Shown here: positions 23,722-36,000 of the stretch, piece by piece
Layout: each line of letters starts with the position of its first letter
Position numbering within the stretch: the first letter of the stretch is position 1
NCBI GenBank assembly: GCA_016800925.1
Contig: JABCPU010000219.1
Span: 49,972-113,971, forward strand
Origin: Suillus spraguei
Taxonomy: Eukaryota; Basidiomycota; Agaricomycetes; Boletales; Suillaceae
Direction of reading: 5' to 3'
DNA length: 64,000 nucleotides
Program-made: the position numbers and the translations under genes
Notes under the pieces: model-generated
Database searches by the model: none
What the model saw: the letters and a program-made list of their open reading frames with translations, nothing else
Told to the model about the DNA's origin: nothing

Positions 23722-24520
23722 TAATATCAGAAACACTGGCAGAGACCTTATGCTTGATCTGAGGAACGACAGCACCGCTGAAGGCAACCAGATCCAAGGA
23801 TACACCAAAAATGGCACCGTGGCTCAAGAGGTATCTTACGCGTTCGCACCCACTTTGTTATCTGTTCTCACACGTCACGCATACCAGTGGGTGATCAAGA
23901 GACAAAACGAGCCAGGCTCCCCCAACAAAACTGTCAGCATTCAGTCCAACAATCAAGGCAGCAATGGTAACGGATGCTTTGCGGTTGCGAGTGAGGTGTG
24001 CTAGATCTGCATTCATTCATTCATTCATTCATTTGCTTGTCAGTTAATGCGGACATGGGCAGGATGCGGATGAACCAGTGATTTATACCAGGCAGGCGTT
24101 CCTCGTTGGACGCTCGGACAATACTTTTACGTGAGTGCTCAGTAACCTATTTTGCTAATTTAACGACTTGCATGTACAGTATTAGCTTCACTCCGGGAAC
24201 AACAACCTGGTGCTAGCCATTCCGAGCTCAAAGGATAGTGCAGTAAGTTAATGGATCTTCTTCAAAGCCTTTTTCTCATAACATTCACAAGGTGAAACTC
24301 GAGAATCACACCTCAGGAAGTGCCCGCCAGCAGTGGAATCCACCCGGGTTTCTGATTCCAACCAATTGGCAACTAGGCACCACCTTGCAGAGGTAAGGAA
24401 ATTAAGCTGTTGAAAGTGTTCCCGCGTATGTACTGTGTCTTGTTGTGTTTGCTTCCATCGTGTAGCATGTGTACGTTATCGATTGATGAACAGGATTGCT
24501 TTAGCCTTCTGGCTCTCTAG
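23713..24520 (+). pseudogene. Ricin-B-type (beta-trefoil) lectin-like gene, decayed
   Basis: Exons read as a beta-trefoil carbohydrate-binding protein of the kind many mushrooms make: YNIRNTGRDLMLDLRND, GNQIQGYTKNG, then after an intron EWVIKRQNEPGSP, GSNGNGCFAV, LVGRSDNTF, GNNNLVLAIPSSKDSA and SGSARQQWN (a QxW motif), ending near 24520. Three introns have normal borders. Two reading-frame breaks are visible: one just after the ATG at 23713, in a TA-rich run overlapping hairpin 2, and one near 24185 (the GNNNLVLA segment is one base out of phase). A later in-frame ATG at 23750 would omit the first strand. Ligand unknown. I call it a pseudogene, but sequencing errors could mimic this. Confidence 0.55.
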
Positions 24521-25292
24521 GGAGATGAATGAGTAGTACTGTATGTTACTGGCAGTGGCGCCATGAGTCGGTGAACCGTTTGAGGTCCAGAAGGGTGCAC
24601 AGTTCGAGCCCAGATCCTGCAAACAAGCTATGTGCACCATATGTGCACCACCCACTATTAATCGCATGTACCAACGGTATGGTCACGATATGAGTCACGC
24701 TCAAGCGCGCATAACAGCGTGCCGATCACGTGGCGCCAAAATGCAATGAGGCTTGAGTATTGTGAACGGCTTCACTGAGTTCCAACAGTGAACACGTCTA
24801 GTCAGCACAGGTCACCGTATCGACGCTGTATGCCTCTGACCACCACCACGACCAACAAGTCACCATGAACCGACTATGCTCTTCACGTGCTCCCTCCCCG
24901 ACACCTACTACCTTCTCCGGAATATCTAATTACCGCACCGAGTCCTATCGTCGATCAAGGAAAAAGGCACGGGTCGAATGCATACAGTACTAAGTATACC
25001 GTGTGTATGATGGGTAAGGTTACATCACATGCCTTAATCAGTGTGTACTTCAAGTACTTTTACCATCAATATAATGTATCTGGCACCGCTCCATTCTAGT
25101 GATTTCGACGTTGCCAATACTTCAATGTGCATCTTTGAACCTACGAGCAGTCATAGAATTCATACATGTGCCTTTCTAAAGCGACCCCCAAAGAAGGGGG
25201 TCACATGGCCAAAAGGAGTTTTGTTCTTTACCAAGTACTGCCGGACGTGTTTGAACAACACGAGCTCGAAGTGTGTGGTAACACGGAAAGAG
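24521..25292. other. Intergenic with one short orphan ORF
   Basis: No recognised gene. An ATG at 24865 opens a 42-codon basic frame (MNRLCSSRAPSPTPTTFSG), which is too short and isolated to call. Confidence 0.45.
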
Positions 25293-25618
25293 ATGGCAGG
25301 AAAAGCCAAAGCACGGTATGTGGCCTTCTTGTTATAGGAATCTTCCCTGCTTGATGATTGCCTTGTGACCATCAACACTATAAATCTCCTTTTGCCAACG
25401 TTTTACTGCCAGAACGATCATTGTCCGCTTGATTTCCACTGCGCAAACAGGTTTCTTCTACACCACGCAGCGCCCAAGGCAGGGTCCGAAGCTCGCTGCT
25501 GTCAAATATGATCCTAAAGGTGGGTGTTAGTCTCCGGGCGGTTTGCAAAATTCTGAACTGGTTCATTTCAGTTAAAGCTCGTGTGCTCTTCGTTGAGAGC
25601 AAGAAGACGAAAAAGTAG
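25293..25618 (+). CDS. Mitochondrial large-subunit ribosomal protein bL33m
   Basis: Three exons: 25293-25315 (MAGKAKAR), 25413-25519 and 25572-25618. They join in frame to give RTIIVRLISTAQTGFFYTTQ, then RPRQGPKLAAVKYDP and KVKARVLFVESKKTKK. This is the bL33 signature (a GFFYTT-type core followed by a KYDP loop) at full length, 58 residues. The protein is a structural component of the mitoribosome large subunit, equivalent to yeast Mrpl39. There is no separate presequence, as is usual for bL33m. It converges on VPS29, about 250 bp away. Intact. Confidence 0.9.
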
Positions 25619-25869
25619 TGAAATAATCGTTCACGGCTCCAGATCTACCGTTTCTTGACAGCACCGAGAGATTCACACCGGCTTATGTTGAAACCAAGTA
25701 GTGCTCGACACCGCACCCCACACTCGTGACGATATGCTATCTCTAATACACGTTCAATATATATGGTGTAGGAACCAGAATTTTGTCCGCAGAAATTCTG
25801 GCACTTGACATAGATTAGGGAGGGTGCACCTGAACTACACATGACACAAGATGTTCTACACGTCCCTGC

Positions 25870-26710
25870 TCACCAAAATGTTTGTCCTGTCTGAGGACTA
25901 CTCGGTATATTCTGCGGCATTACCCCACTGTGGGGAATTGATGTCGCCGACTGTGATTGAGCCGGCTTAGGAGCCTCCACCTCTTTCCGGTACTCAATTT
26001 TCTCGACACGAACTTCACCTTCCACTAGCTGATATACATACGTGACAACGACAGCGCCTTGAATGTCCATAAGTGCAAAGGATGGTGTCACTTCACTGAG
26101 GATATCATCAATTCAGTCAGGCAATGCAAACGAAATGATGCAAGGGCTGTACCCGTTGTATGAACCTGTCCATGCACCAGTCGCGGACCCAGGATTCACG
26201 AAGAAACGACCATCATATTCAATTGCCTGGAACCTTATTTGAATCACATCAGAATGCCAGCTATCGCATAGATGCGGAGTCAACACACGTGTGCGTATGC
26301 CCTGAAACGAGCACATCTACATCCATTTGCCGTGCCAATGCGCTGAGAGCATCAAGGTCACCGGTCGGTACGCACTGGTGCCCATGGACCACTCCGATTC
26401 GTATTGGGGTATGCACTATGGTTGCAGATGGCGGAAAGCTGGCGCTCTAGGTTGTCCGCAGGTCAGTGATGATTCTACCGCATAGCATAACAAGAAATTG
26501 ACAAGTATGCACCTCATCGTAGTCCCCTCGGACAACATATACATCTCCTGCTATAGTGCGCAAGTACTCGTAGGTCTCGCGGTCACATACGTTCCCTGTG
26601 CAAAGGATCTGTTGAATTTTTCCCGGAACAAGAAGTTTACGGAATTTGGCTGGGAGGTCGTGTGCGCGGTGTGGGATGTGCAAGTCGCCGATTATTAGGA
26701 CAAGCACCAT
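25870..26710 (-). CDS. VPS29: Retromer subunit VPS29
   Basis: The start is [20 protein letters not shown] at 26710, followed by [20 protein letters not shown] and [10 protein letters not shown]. After an intron come [20 protein letters not shown] and VLVSGHTHT, then [20 protein letters not shown]. The last intron (26096-26152) restores [19 protein letters not shown] and [10 protein letters not shown]. The GDLH, GDYDE, HGHQ and GHTH blocks are the metallophosphoesterase-fold residues of Vps29. Vps29 binds Vps35 in the retromer complex, which recycles cargo from endosomes to the Golgi. The C-terminal extension (about 30 residues, Pro/Gln/Ser-rich) is longer than in yeast or animals. Intact. Confidence 0.92.
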
Positions 26711-27156
26711 GTTGCACACAGCGGCAGTATCATGTATAACGGACTCCTGGAGGAAAGTTCAGCTTCGGGTCGGCTGTGAGAAATTATTATGTAATAAGCT
26801 GTATGTTCCTGGTCAGTCATATTTATTTATCTCGTACATCTAATCCGTTGTCCTAGTAGTTCCACAAAGCAAACTCAGCAGGTCCCGAAGTATACTAGTA
26901 AAGATTGAGTTATTAGACAACAGGATATAAAGCTAGCAACAAGTACATTACACAAAAGTAACGAGGTACGGATACCAATAAACCATTCACAACAAAAGCG
27001 CAGAAACCCGCATGAGGGACGCTGGGGAGCACCGAAAGCAAACAAGGGCAGAGACCACATGCAACACGAATAAAGCAAGAGAATCGAGTACATATAAATG
27101 CAAATGTGCATCGCTGCGCTACAGGAATGGAAAGAGGACTCCGCACGGTGCATGAA

Positions 27157-29812
27157 TTAGATGTTGGTGTAGCTCCCTGTAAGTGAGCATAGTCAGCGCC
27201 GATAGAAGGGAAAGGAAAGAAGGGGCCTACAAATCCGCGCCTGCCAATCACCACTACCCGTAGCCAAAATACTGCCAGCGGGGCTCAAATCGATAGAGAT
27301 GACTACAGCAGAATCATGAACGGGGTTCTCGGTCCGGAATCATCAGAACATTCGTACCAGAATTCTTGTGTCCTTGGAGCATGCACTGCGTCGTCGCGGT
27401 GTGCGAGTCCCAGAACTGGACACCGCGGTCCTTGGACCCTGACACAACCCACTGCCCATCATGCGACACAGCAACGGAGAGCACGTAATCCTGCACGGAC
27501 ATGGAATGAGTTGGAACAAAGGATGACGTATATAATGGGTCCGCGGCCGGGACCTATATGCTCACCGTGTGGCCCAAGAAGTTCATGGTGCACTGGCTGC
27601 CCTTATCATCTTTCTTCCCATTGGCTGCCGCTTCCTTACGCTTGGCGAGAAGGCCACTAACGTCCCAGTACTTGAGGGTCTTGTCCAAGCTGCCGCTCAC
27701 CAACCCCTTTCCGTCGGGAGTGAACGCAACGCTGTAGACGCTGTCCCTGTGACCCCGCAGGCGCTCGATGAGGGAGCCCGTTCCTACATCCCAGATGCGC
27801 ACAACAGTGTCAAGACTGCCGGCCGCAACCAGTTGGCCATTGGGTGAGATTGCGACGGAGGTTACGCCTGCATCATTATTCACAGGATCTGCATCATTGA
27901 TCGTGAGCACTTTAGACGACCCATCAACCATGTCCCAGATCCGGGCAGTTTTATCGCCTGATCCCGAGACAATAAGCCTGCCATCTAGGGAAAAGTCAAG
28001 TGAGTAAATCTCCTGCTGGTGTCCGTCGAAAACGTTGCGGATGCGTTTCTTGGCAATATCCCATATCTGTACGTGATCAGTGCATGACCCTGGTGAACTA
28101 CACAAGTTTAGCGCACTCTGATCTGCTTATCTTCAGCGCCCGTTGCAAGAAATTTCCCATCGGGACTGAAACAAACACTCCTGATATACAGGTCACCTGC
28201 CTTGCCAGCCGATTCATCTGTGAGAACACTGTAGGTCTTAGGGTAATGAAATGCACTACTGCAATCGAGATCGCCACCTACCAGGTCTTTAGGCCCGTCT
28301 TTGTGTCGTAGATTTGGGCCGTGCGATTACAACCGGTGGCGAGGTACTTGCCATCTGCAGAAAATCGCACACAGCAAACGACACTATGGATAGCACGTGG
28401 AAATGTAAATATACAGGAAGATGTGATCAGGAGGCTATGTTCGATCATAACTAATCATACCACGCACCTCTCGTGCATGAGCGTGTGCACCAGCGACACA
28501 TCTAACACACGCTTGACTTTGCCATTGAAGACCGCGAACCAGTCACTGCCTTCCTTTTTCAGTTCAGGCGGAACATTGTGTGGGTCGAGGTCATCTGGTA
28601 ACTGCCCCCCGCTACTTTGAGCATTGTTGATAGGCACGAGGGAGCTTGAGCTGGCTGCTGGTGGTTCTGCTGGACCAGCAGGTGGCGGATTTCCAGGCCC
28701 AGGTGGATATGGTGCATGAGCAGCAGGTGGTGGTGGAAGACCTGGACCTTGGAAAGTAGTTAAGGCGGGAGGTGCCCCAGGTACAGGGGGGAGCTTCGCG
28801 TTCGGAGGTTGAAGCGAAGGACTATAATGATCTGTCGCAGATAAAGGAGGGGAAAAAGAGGTGGCAAAGTACCCATGAGGAGGCGGCGAACGTGCGGAAC
28901 TTGAAGTGAATGGTTTACCTGGACGAGTATCACCCTTCATACGCTCAGTCTTTATGCGTTTTGAATCCCGAGCCTCCGCCGGTGGACGTTCGCGATCTCG
29001 GTCGCGCTCTTCACGTTGTCGATCACGTATTTCGCGGTCACGGTCGCGTTCACGATCAGCACGTTCGCGGTCTTTTTCCCGCTCACGTTCACGATCACGA
29101 TCTCGACTGTAGTAAGGCTCATTGTATGAGCCAGGGCCAGGAGGTACACCGGGGACTGCAGGCGGAGGTGCAGGTGGCCCAGAAGGTCCGACTGAAGCGG
29201 GACCGACAGGTGGATGTGGAGCTCCTGCTGACACACCCTGACGAAGTGCATGAAGCTCTCCTCTGAGGCGATTTAACTCCTCTTCGTATGTCTGTCGAAT
29301 CTTTCCATGTTGAGATTCCAGTTCATACAGTGACTGGCGAACGATGTTCAACTCGTTTATTTGTGAAGTGACTAAATGGACAAGGTAATGCACTCATATG
29401 TAAAACGGACGTGTGATTAAGGAGTCAAAAGTGCGCACCTTTAGATTCATACTCATCTCGTTGATTGCGAAGAATGCCAAGGTCAGAGGAGATAACCTCG
29501 AATTCCTGACGGATGGTATCGACGGCCTCATTAAGTCTCACATGACTGTGCTGGTTTGGTCCTTGGGCAGGTGGAACCGTAGGCTGCAAGCTCCTATGCT
29601 ATTGAGGTAGGAAAAGTCAGCACAGGTAAGAAAGAGTTCATGGCAACAGAGATAGAGAATTTTGTTCTCGGGTTAGCGCGCACGCAAGGACCATCATAGC
29701 TCGATTAGAGAGCTCAGGAATGATATTGATCAATACATGTGGTAGGACCTGTCGTGAGGAGGAAGAAGGAAAAAAAATAAGAAGTACTCACGTTATATAT
29801 TGTGGAGGACAT
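27157..29812 (-). CDS. TUP1: Global transcriptional corepressor TUP1
   Basis: ATG 29812 starts a short exon (MSSTIYN), joining [15 protein letters not shown]. The Tup1 N-terminal tetramerisation helix follows ([20 protein letters not shown], and [17 protein letters not shown]). Next is a Pro/Gly-rich and Arg/Asp/Glu-rich linker (about 28640-29250) and the pre-propeller motif DVPPEL-like [18 protein letters not shown]. Seven WD40 repeats follow (27157-28450), including [32 protein letters not shown] and [17 protein letters not shown], ending ARIWSYTNI and TAA at 27157. With Ssn6/Cyc8, Tup1 represses many genes through promoter-bound factors. All exons keep frame. Confidence 0.92.
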
Positions 29813-30957
29813 GGATGTTGGAAACCACGGAATGGGTGTTGATCATCGCCTTTATAACTGGCGTAGGACCCTGATACTCTGATTCTTTTCTCACACTTGA
29901 CACTACCGGCGGCATGTCCTATTTGAGTTGTAAAGGTACGATCACGTGATCGGTAAAGGAATTCAAACCCAGTGGCACTTGCGGTTGCGATGCCCGGACT
30001 TTGCCATAATACGTTAACCGTACATAGTCTCCGTGCTTGCAGGATGAACTGCTCTCTTCAGGTAACATAATCTCCGTCTACTCAGTAAACGAGGCGACGC
30101 GTAGCATACTAGGGTATCATCACCCCAATTCCATTGGTTCACTCCGGCCCCACCCGTTTCTATTTCTAATCTGGAGGACTTGGACCATCGAGCTTGGAGC
30201 CTGCCCATCCGGAATCTACCTAACAGATTACAACTTAGCCTGATTTAGCATCGCGGCCACCGCCGTTTGTGCTGGAGGTGTGAACACTAATTTTACCCGT
30301 GGGAATGATCCCTTGCAATCACTTTTGTGCATGGACGATCCGAGGCTATCTAAGGCTGCTCGGCATTTACAAGATGAAGATATGTTCCGGATGAGTTTCA
30401 CACAGAAACCCACACAATGGAAGGTTAGACCGTGCCATGCTGGTTTCGGTTAGCCTCCGTAGGACTATCATCTTGTGATAATCCCGTGTAGAGTCGTAGC
30501 AAGCTAATTTTGTGGTTTGTTACTACTACTAGTTCTTTGGTCAGGCCAATAGTAGCCGACCTATAACAGAATGATTATCATACTATTTATGCCAGTGCCG
30601 AGCGTTGAACCGGTATTCATCGATCATCCGTTCTGTCTCACTCCAATCACAGAATGCCACGAGTCAGGTAATACTTCAGCGCTAGCGCTTCCAGGTTCGT
30701 AGCTTTAAAGCGTCAGCTTGTAGTCAAAAGTTTAGCTGAGAACAAATCCCAGGGTTCTCATGCATAATTAGTTAGCCCGACGTTAATTCACAACAGCCTG
30801 GAGTCCAGAACCAACTTGTCAGAATTTAAAATCCTTCTTCAGACGCATCTTATTTCCTCATTGAACAATTCCTCAAACTTGCTGGCCCCTTCTGGTTGTC
30901 TCAAACACATCTCCCACACTTGCAACACCCGAAGCGCCTAAATCAATTACACGTAGC
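29813..30957. other. Divergent intergenic region between TUP1 and its paralog
   Basis: No additional gene is recognised. The region must hold the promoters of both TUP1 (minus) and the TUP1-like gene (plus). Confidence 0.5.
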
Positions 30958-32382
30958 ATGGCTGAAGAATTGGACTCGACAACAGTACCCGCGGACTTTG
31001 TCAAGGAGGGAAGCGACTGGCTTGCTATATTTAATCCCCGCGTACCGCGACAGATGGACGTGCAGCTTGCAGCGCGGTACATTCACGATGGGTGCGTTTC
31101 TTTGGTCATGGTGTCACGCCATGCTGACACCATTTCATGAGTTAGCGTGGTGTGTAGTGTGAAGTTTTCTTTGGACGGGACATTGCTTGCAGTTGGCATG
31201 GAAGATGCCGTTGTACTTTACAACTTGAGTCTTGGAGAGAAGTTTACGTGAGTCCTGATTCTATCTGCTCATAAACACACTGGGCGAGCTGATAGCACAG
31301 CTTCACACTGGAGAGGCATATTGGAAAACCGAATCATGCACGAGCTTTTGCATCAGCCCCAATGGGCATTTCCTTGTCGCTGGTTCTGAAGACAAACTCA
31401 TAAGAGTGCGTGTGAGCCACTGAAATCTTATTCATCTAAACGCCCATAATGCCATACAGGTATGGAATATCACGAACCGCATGTTAGTGCATGCTTTGAA
31501 GGGGCATTGTGGAGAGGTATATGCTCTAGCGTTTACACCTGACAACAACGCCTTGCTTTCAGCGTCCGGAGATTGCACGATTCGCGTTTGGGATGCGACT
31601 CAGTTTGCTGAGACCCCTGACGCTAGTTCAATCATCCTTGATGAAACTATGGAGGCCACCTGTCGTGTACTTCGTCCAGTCAGCCCTGGTGTCGAGCTGT
31701 CATCCAATCTCGCACTGACATCTATTGCTGTCAACTCAACTGGCAAGTTTGTTGCTGGGGGGTCACTAGATGGAAAGATTCGAATCTGGAAGGTTAACGG
31801 CACCGACGAGGGTGATAGCGCGGAGCCAGTGGAGACATTAAGCGGGCATGAGGATGCTGTGTATAGTGTGCAGTTTGCTGAGGGCGGATTGGTGAGCGCA
31901 AGCGTGGATCGAACGATAAAACACTGGGACATAAGTGAAGTGGGTGCTGGTCGCAGAGAGTGTCGAAGAACTCTGCGAGGACATAAAGTGTGTGACATCT
32001 GACAAGACCTCGGTCCCAGTATTGCAACTAACCTTTCATCAGGACTGTATCCTCGCCACATCTGCGCTTCAGGTGGGAAGAGATCAACGCGTTGTGTCCT
32101 CCTCTCGGGATGGGACGGTGCGGATGTGGGACTTGAAGACGGGGATGGTGCAGTTCGTGATTCAGGGTCATAAAAACACTGGTATGCAGCCGAACCACCA
32201 AGCATCGCATTTTATTTCAACGTTCCTTTTTCAGTGACGACTGTGGATCTTAGCGAGGATGGACGGCTGTTGGCATCTGGTAGCGGGGACCGTGAAGTGC
32301 GGCTATGTAAGCGTGAAATAGTATCATATTTGATGGACATCTGACATAACGCTGATCATCAGGGAGCTACTTGATTGTTTGA
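30958..32382 (+). CDS. TUP1-like WD40 paralog without the N-terminal domain
   Basis: ATG 30958 begins MAEELDSTTVPADFVKEGSD and quickly reaches WLAIFNPRVPRQMDVQL, which aligns with TUP1's [21 protein letters not shown]40 repeats follow: KFSLDGTLLAVGMEDAVVLY, ISPNGHFLVAGSEDKLIRVW, LLSASGDCTIRVWD, FVAGGSLDGKIRIWKV, GLVSASVDRTIKHWD, RVVSSSRDGTVRMWDL and GRLLASGSGDREVRLW, ending SYLIV and TGA at 32380. The tetramerisation helix and Pro/Arg-rich linker of TUP1 are absent. The exon junction at 31230-31311 keeps frame only with a poor donor (GTCTTG), so the model there is uncertain. It could compete with TUP1 for partners, or be a decaying copy. Confidence 0.65.
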
Positions 32383-34380
32383 GAATGTCTGGGAAAGTAT
32401 CCTATAGTTCCCCGATAACAACCGGATCGACTATATCGGAGCTGCAGTCACAGCGCGGTGAGGTGGGCACCGATAGTTTAGTGTATACATAGCTGTCGCT
32501 TGCAGAGCTAGTGGAGCCATTTGATATCATTGTTCTGTCGAGGCGAGGATTGCTAAATGGGCCTCATCCATCAGTGCGCGAAGTACGCTGCTGGGAATGT
32601 GCATGGCTCTGCGTAAGGTGCTGGGGACCCATTTAGTAAGTATCACAGATGACTGGCCCGTATGACTCGATAGTACTATCAAGCTCGGCCTCGGTCATGA
32701 ATATTTAGGTCCGGTCAATTCTAAAATGACAATATTGTCAAGATAGGCTGAGCGCTGAGGGCCCATCATAAGTAGTACAAGCGCTCCGTTCGCCTTTGGA
32801 CATTTCCTATAATAAGAAACGGGTCTGTACACTACGTTCGCCGTCGGTTTTCCAATCTTCCTCCTTTGCAAATAACGCTCGAATGTCGCACTTGCAGGCC
32901 GCAAGGGAAACTGGTTGTGATTGACAATCTAGCATTCGTATTGACAGCGGGTGTAAAGCAGGTAAACATCGTGTATTGTTGCTACAACAAAAAGAGCTTG
33001 ATTCGACGGAAAGTAGCAGGGTTGACAATGACGATTCCAAGTGGGAGGTACAATTGGCCGTTGTCACAGTACTGAGACCCACCAGGGTGGAGTACATGCT
33101 GTAATAATCGATGGGGAAGAGGATTTAATTCATCAGGCGAAGCAGAAGGAGACGACAACGGTATTGGAGATAAGGAGACTTTGCCGTCTCCATGCATTGT
33201 GTTGATACCCGGTATCGTGCTCCACAAAGCTGTTCTCATGCTCGACATATTAAGAATCTGAGCGGGCAGCTCATGTCCATCTTCAATGACGATCCGTCGC
33301 CTTTACCCAAACAGATCCTGGGTTATTGAGGTATAATGACATACTGCATAATGCCAATATCAAAACTACGATTGTTCACGAGTTCCAAACAACCTTTGAG
33401 AACTAGTTGCCGATGACGATGACTATGGGCGACGTTCTTCCACTATCGGTGACCTGCATGTCCTATTAAAACACGAAGGTCACTGAGATAGATAGACGGA
33501 TATATAGAGAGACGGACATACGTTGACACAATAAAGTTCCAAACTCTGATGGTAGTGATGACACAAGGCATCGATAAAAAAAATATATTCCACCCTCAGG
33601 CTCAAAAATGAATATGGAGACAGGAAGATCGTCAGCTCTGTCTTCTGGATCAGCAGAGATCCATCCTCACGCAGAAGCCATGATGGTGAGAAAACAGCAG
33701 TGTAGCCAAGAGAACCGTCAATGAGCGATCACGAATCGAGCAAGAGTGACACGGAGATCAAACAGCTACACAGGGAACACAGCATTGAACAGATACGGTG
33801 GAGCGCATGTGGAGCTTAGGTGGCTTGTGCACATAGCGGAATTAAGCTTCCAATCAACCGTTTCGTGCTTATAGTATATGTTGGATAGATGTATACTAAT
33901 AGTGACCTTGTAAACAAGGTTGGAGAGACGCGTACATTCACGCATGCTATCCAAGGCCTGTCACGTAGTACGCGTGACGTCCGAGTCGAATAGTAAATTT
34001 CGTTCTAGTATATATTGTTATGGCATTCAATGAATGTATGGTTACAGCCATTTTACACAAGCCTAAACTCGTGTGGATGGACATCATTAATCAAAGCCAC
34101 GCTTGAGCCATGCAATGATGAAACTAACCTCTTGATTTGTACGTCCGTGTCGTGGATGCCGCGCGCTGATATCATAACGTAGGTGGTTCAATTGACAGAC
34201 GCTCCCTACCTCCGCATTTATTGCCCGAGCAATCCGAGTAGAAGTGGTTCCAACTTCCGAGGATAATAATTAACAACACAGGACACGCTGTTAACACGCA
34301 GCTATGAAAACATCAGTGCTCTTATTGACCGACCACGCCCTTCATCCAGGTTGCCTCTTACTGGCAGCACATTGCACAAG
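32383..34380. other. 2-kb intergenic region, nothing recognised
   Basis: AT-rich with short overlapping open frames. No conserved domain, tRNA or repeat was identified. Confidence 0.5.
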
Positions 34381-36000
34381 ATGAAGTTCTCATCCCCCTT
34401 TGCCTCCCTGCTGACTCTTGCCTCTATTGCTGCGGTGTCACCTGCGCCTACTAATGGCCGTGGTGAAGGTGTTATTCGTGTTCCTCTTAGTACCCACAGG
34501 AGCGCCGACGTCGCTGAGTATGTTAATATGAGTGCTCTCAATGCACAGTTCATTCGCGTTTCCAGGTAAGTCCAAACTGATTTCTTCATAGCCCTCGACC
34601 ACATATTTATTACTTGCAATTCCTATCTTCCAGCAAATATCGTCAGACATTTTCTGCTTTCGAAGCTAATACCGGTTTTGCTCATCCTTTGAGTGGCAAG
34701 ATGATGTCTTCTATAAAAAAGCGTGGCGACGGTGTCGTCCCGCTTATCAATGAGGAAGCTGACCTATGGTATGGCGAAATTGATGTGGGCACGCCGAAAC
34801 AGACATTCAACGGTCAGATGATCCTGCTGTCAATAGAATGAATATTCTTTGCTCATTGAAGCTTATCTGAAGTATCTATCGACTCAGGAAGCACAGACCT
34901 TTGTAAGCACATACATTTGACAAGAGGTTTATCTTGATTTGAGGCTATTTTTGTGTTAGTCCTTCCGTCCGTCTCCTGCACGACTTGCGCAGGCCACAAG
35001 ATGTATAATGCTGCACAATCTTCTACAGCCAATGACGAAGGAACCATATCTGTGCTCCCATATGGTGAAGGTCAAGTAGCAGGAGTTGATTATAGCGATG
35101 ACATTTTCTTTGGCGGCTACGAGGTAGCGCAATAGTTCTTCAATCCTGCATCGCAAGGGCTGATTTTTGTTTCCAAGGCCCAAAATCAAACATTTCTCGC
35201 TGCCTTTTTGTACTCCGAGAATTTCGCGTACCCGGATTTCGCGCCTGACGGTCTTCTCGGGTTTGCTTTCGAGAATATCTCTGCTCTTGGGGCAAAGTCA
35301 GTTTTTGAGACAATAAGTGACAGCGGCGTACTCCCAGAAAGAGTGTTCAGCGTCAAACTTTCTTCTACACCCGGAGAGAGCGAGCTCTGTATCGGAGCAA
35401 CGAATCTCAATCTTTACGTCGAGGACACCTTGGCCTATACGGCCGTCACCCAGAAGGGGTATTGGCAAGTGAATATAGAGGAAGTGTCGCGAAATGGCTC
35501 TACGATTGCCAACAACAGTGTATCTATTATCGATACCGGGACTACGTATATCCTCGCGAGTGATGATGCAGCAGAGGCATACTACAAGGATATTCCAGGC
35601 TCGAGCAGCATTGCTATGGATGGATTAACATATTACACCAGTTTGCCCGATCCTTTGAATTTGATGATCTGCGACTGACCTATTGGAATACCCTAGTTCC
35701 GTGCAACACGATCGGGTCGTACACTCCCACCTTCACGTTTGGTGGACGCGGCTTTAGTGTTTCGGAGGAAATATTCAATCTTGGCCTGGAGAGCGATGGT
35801 TCAAGCAACTGCGTGGGAGGTATTGTTGGGACGTCAGAGGTTGGTGAGTACTGCATATCATACGCGATGTACGCAAACCAAGTCCCCTTTTTCATCTATC
35901 CGTTTTAGACTTTTGGGTTGTTGGGGACATTTTCCTGCAGAACGTTTATACAGTATTCGATATGGGAAATCTTCAGGTGGGTTTTGCTGAACTGGTATAA
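34381..36000 (+). pseudogene. Pepsin-type secreted aspartic protease with an in-frame stop
   Basis: MKFSSPFASLLTLASIAAVS is a signal peptide, followed by a propeptide and the pepsin-family N-terminal lobe (DLWYGEIDVGTPKQTFN, then SIDSGSTDLF with the first catalytic Asp in DSGS). The second lobe has VSIIDTGTTYILAS (second catalytic Asp in DTGT), YWQVNIEEVSRNG, TFTFGGRGFSV and VVGDIFLQNVYTVFDMGN, ending at TAA 35998. Introns such as 35641-35696 restore frame cleanly. Length fits family A1. One defect stands out: TAG at 35133-35135 lies in frame inside an otherwise open exon (EVAQ, stop, FFNPAS), and no frame-preserving intron removes it. If real, it truncates the protein before the second catalytic Asp. 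Confidence 0.7.

Noticed and set aside
24006..24034. CATT microsatellite
   Set aside because: A simple repeat inside a lectin intron, not informative by itself.
24865..24990. 42-codon basic ORF starting MNRLCSSRAPS
   Set aside because: Too short, with no conserved motif and no convincing splice continuation.
28906..29266. Arg/Ser-rich and His-rich frames on the plus strand
   Set aside because: Shadows of the Arg/Asp/Glu-rich linker of TUP1 on the minus strand.
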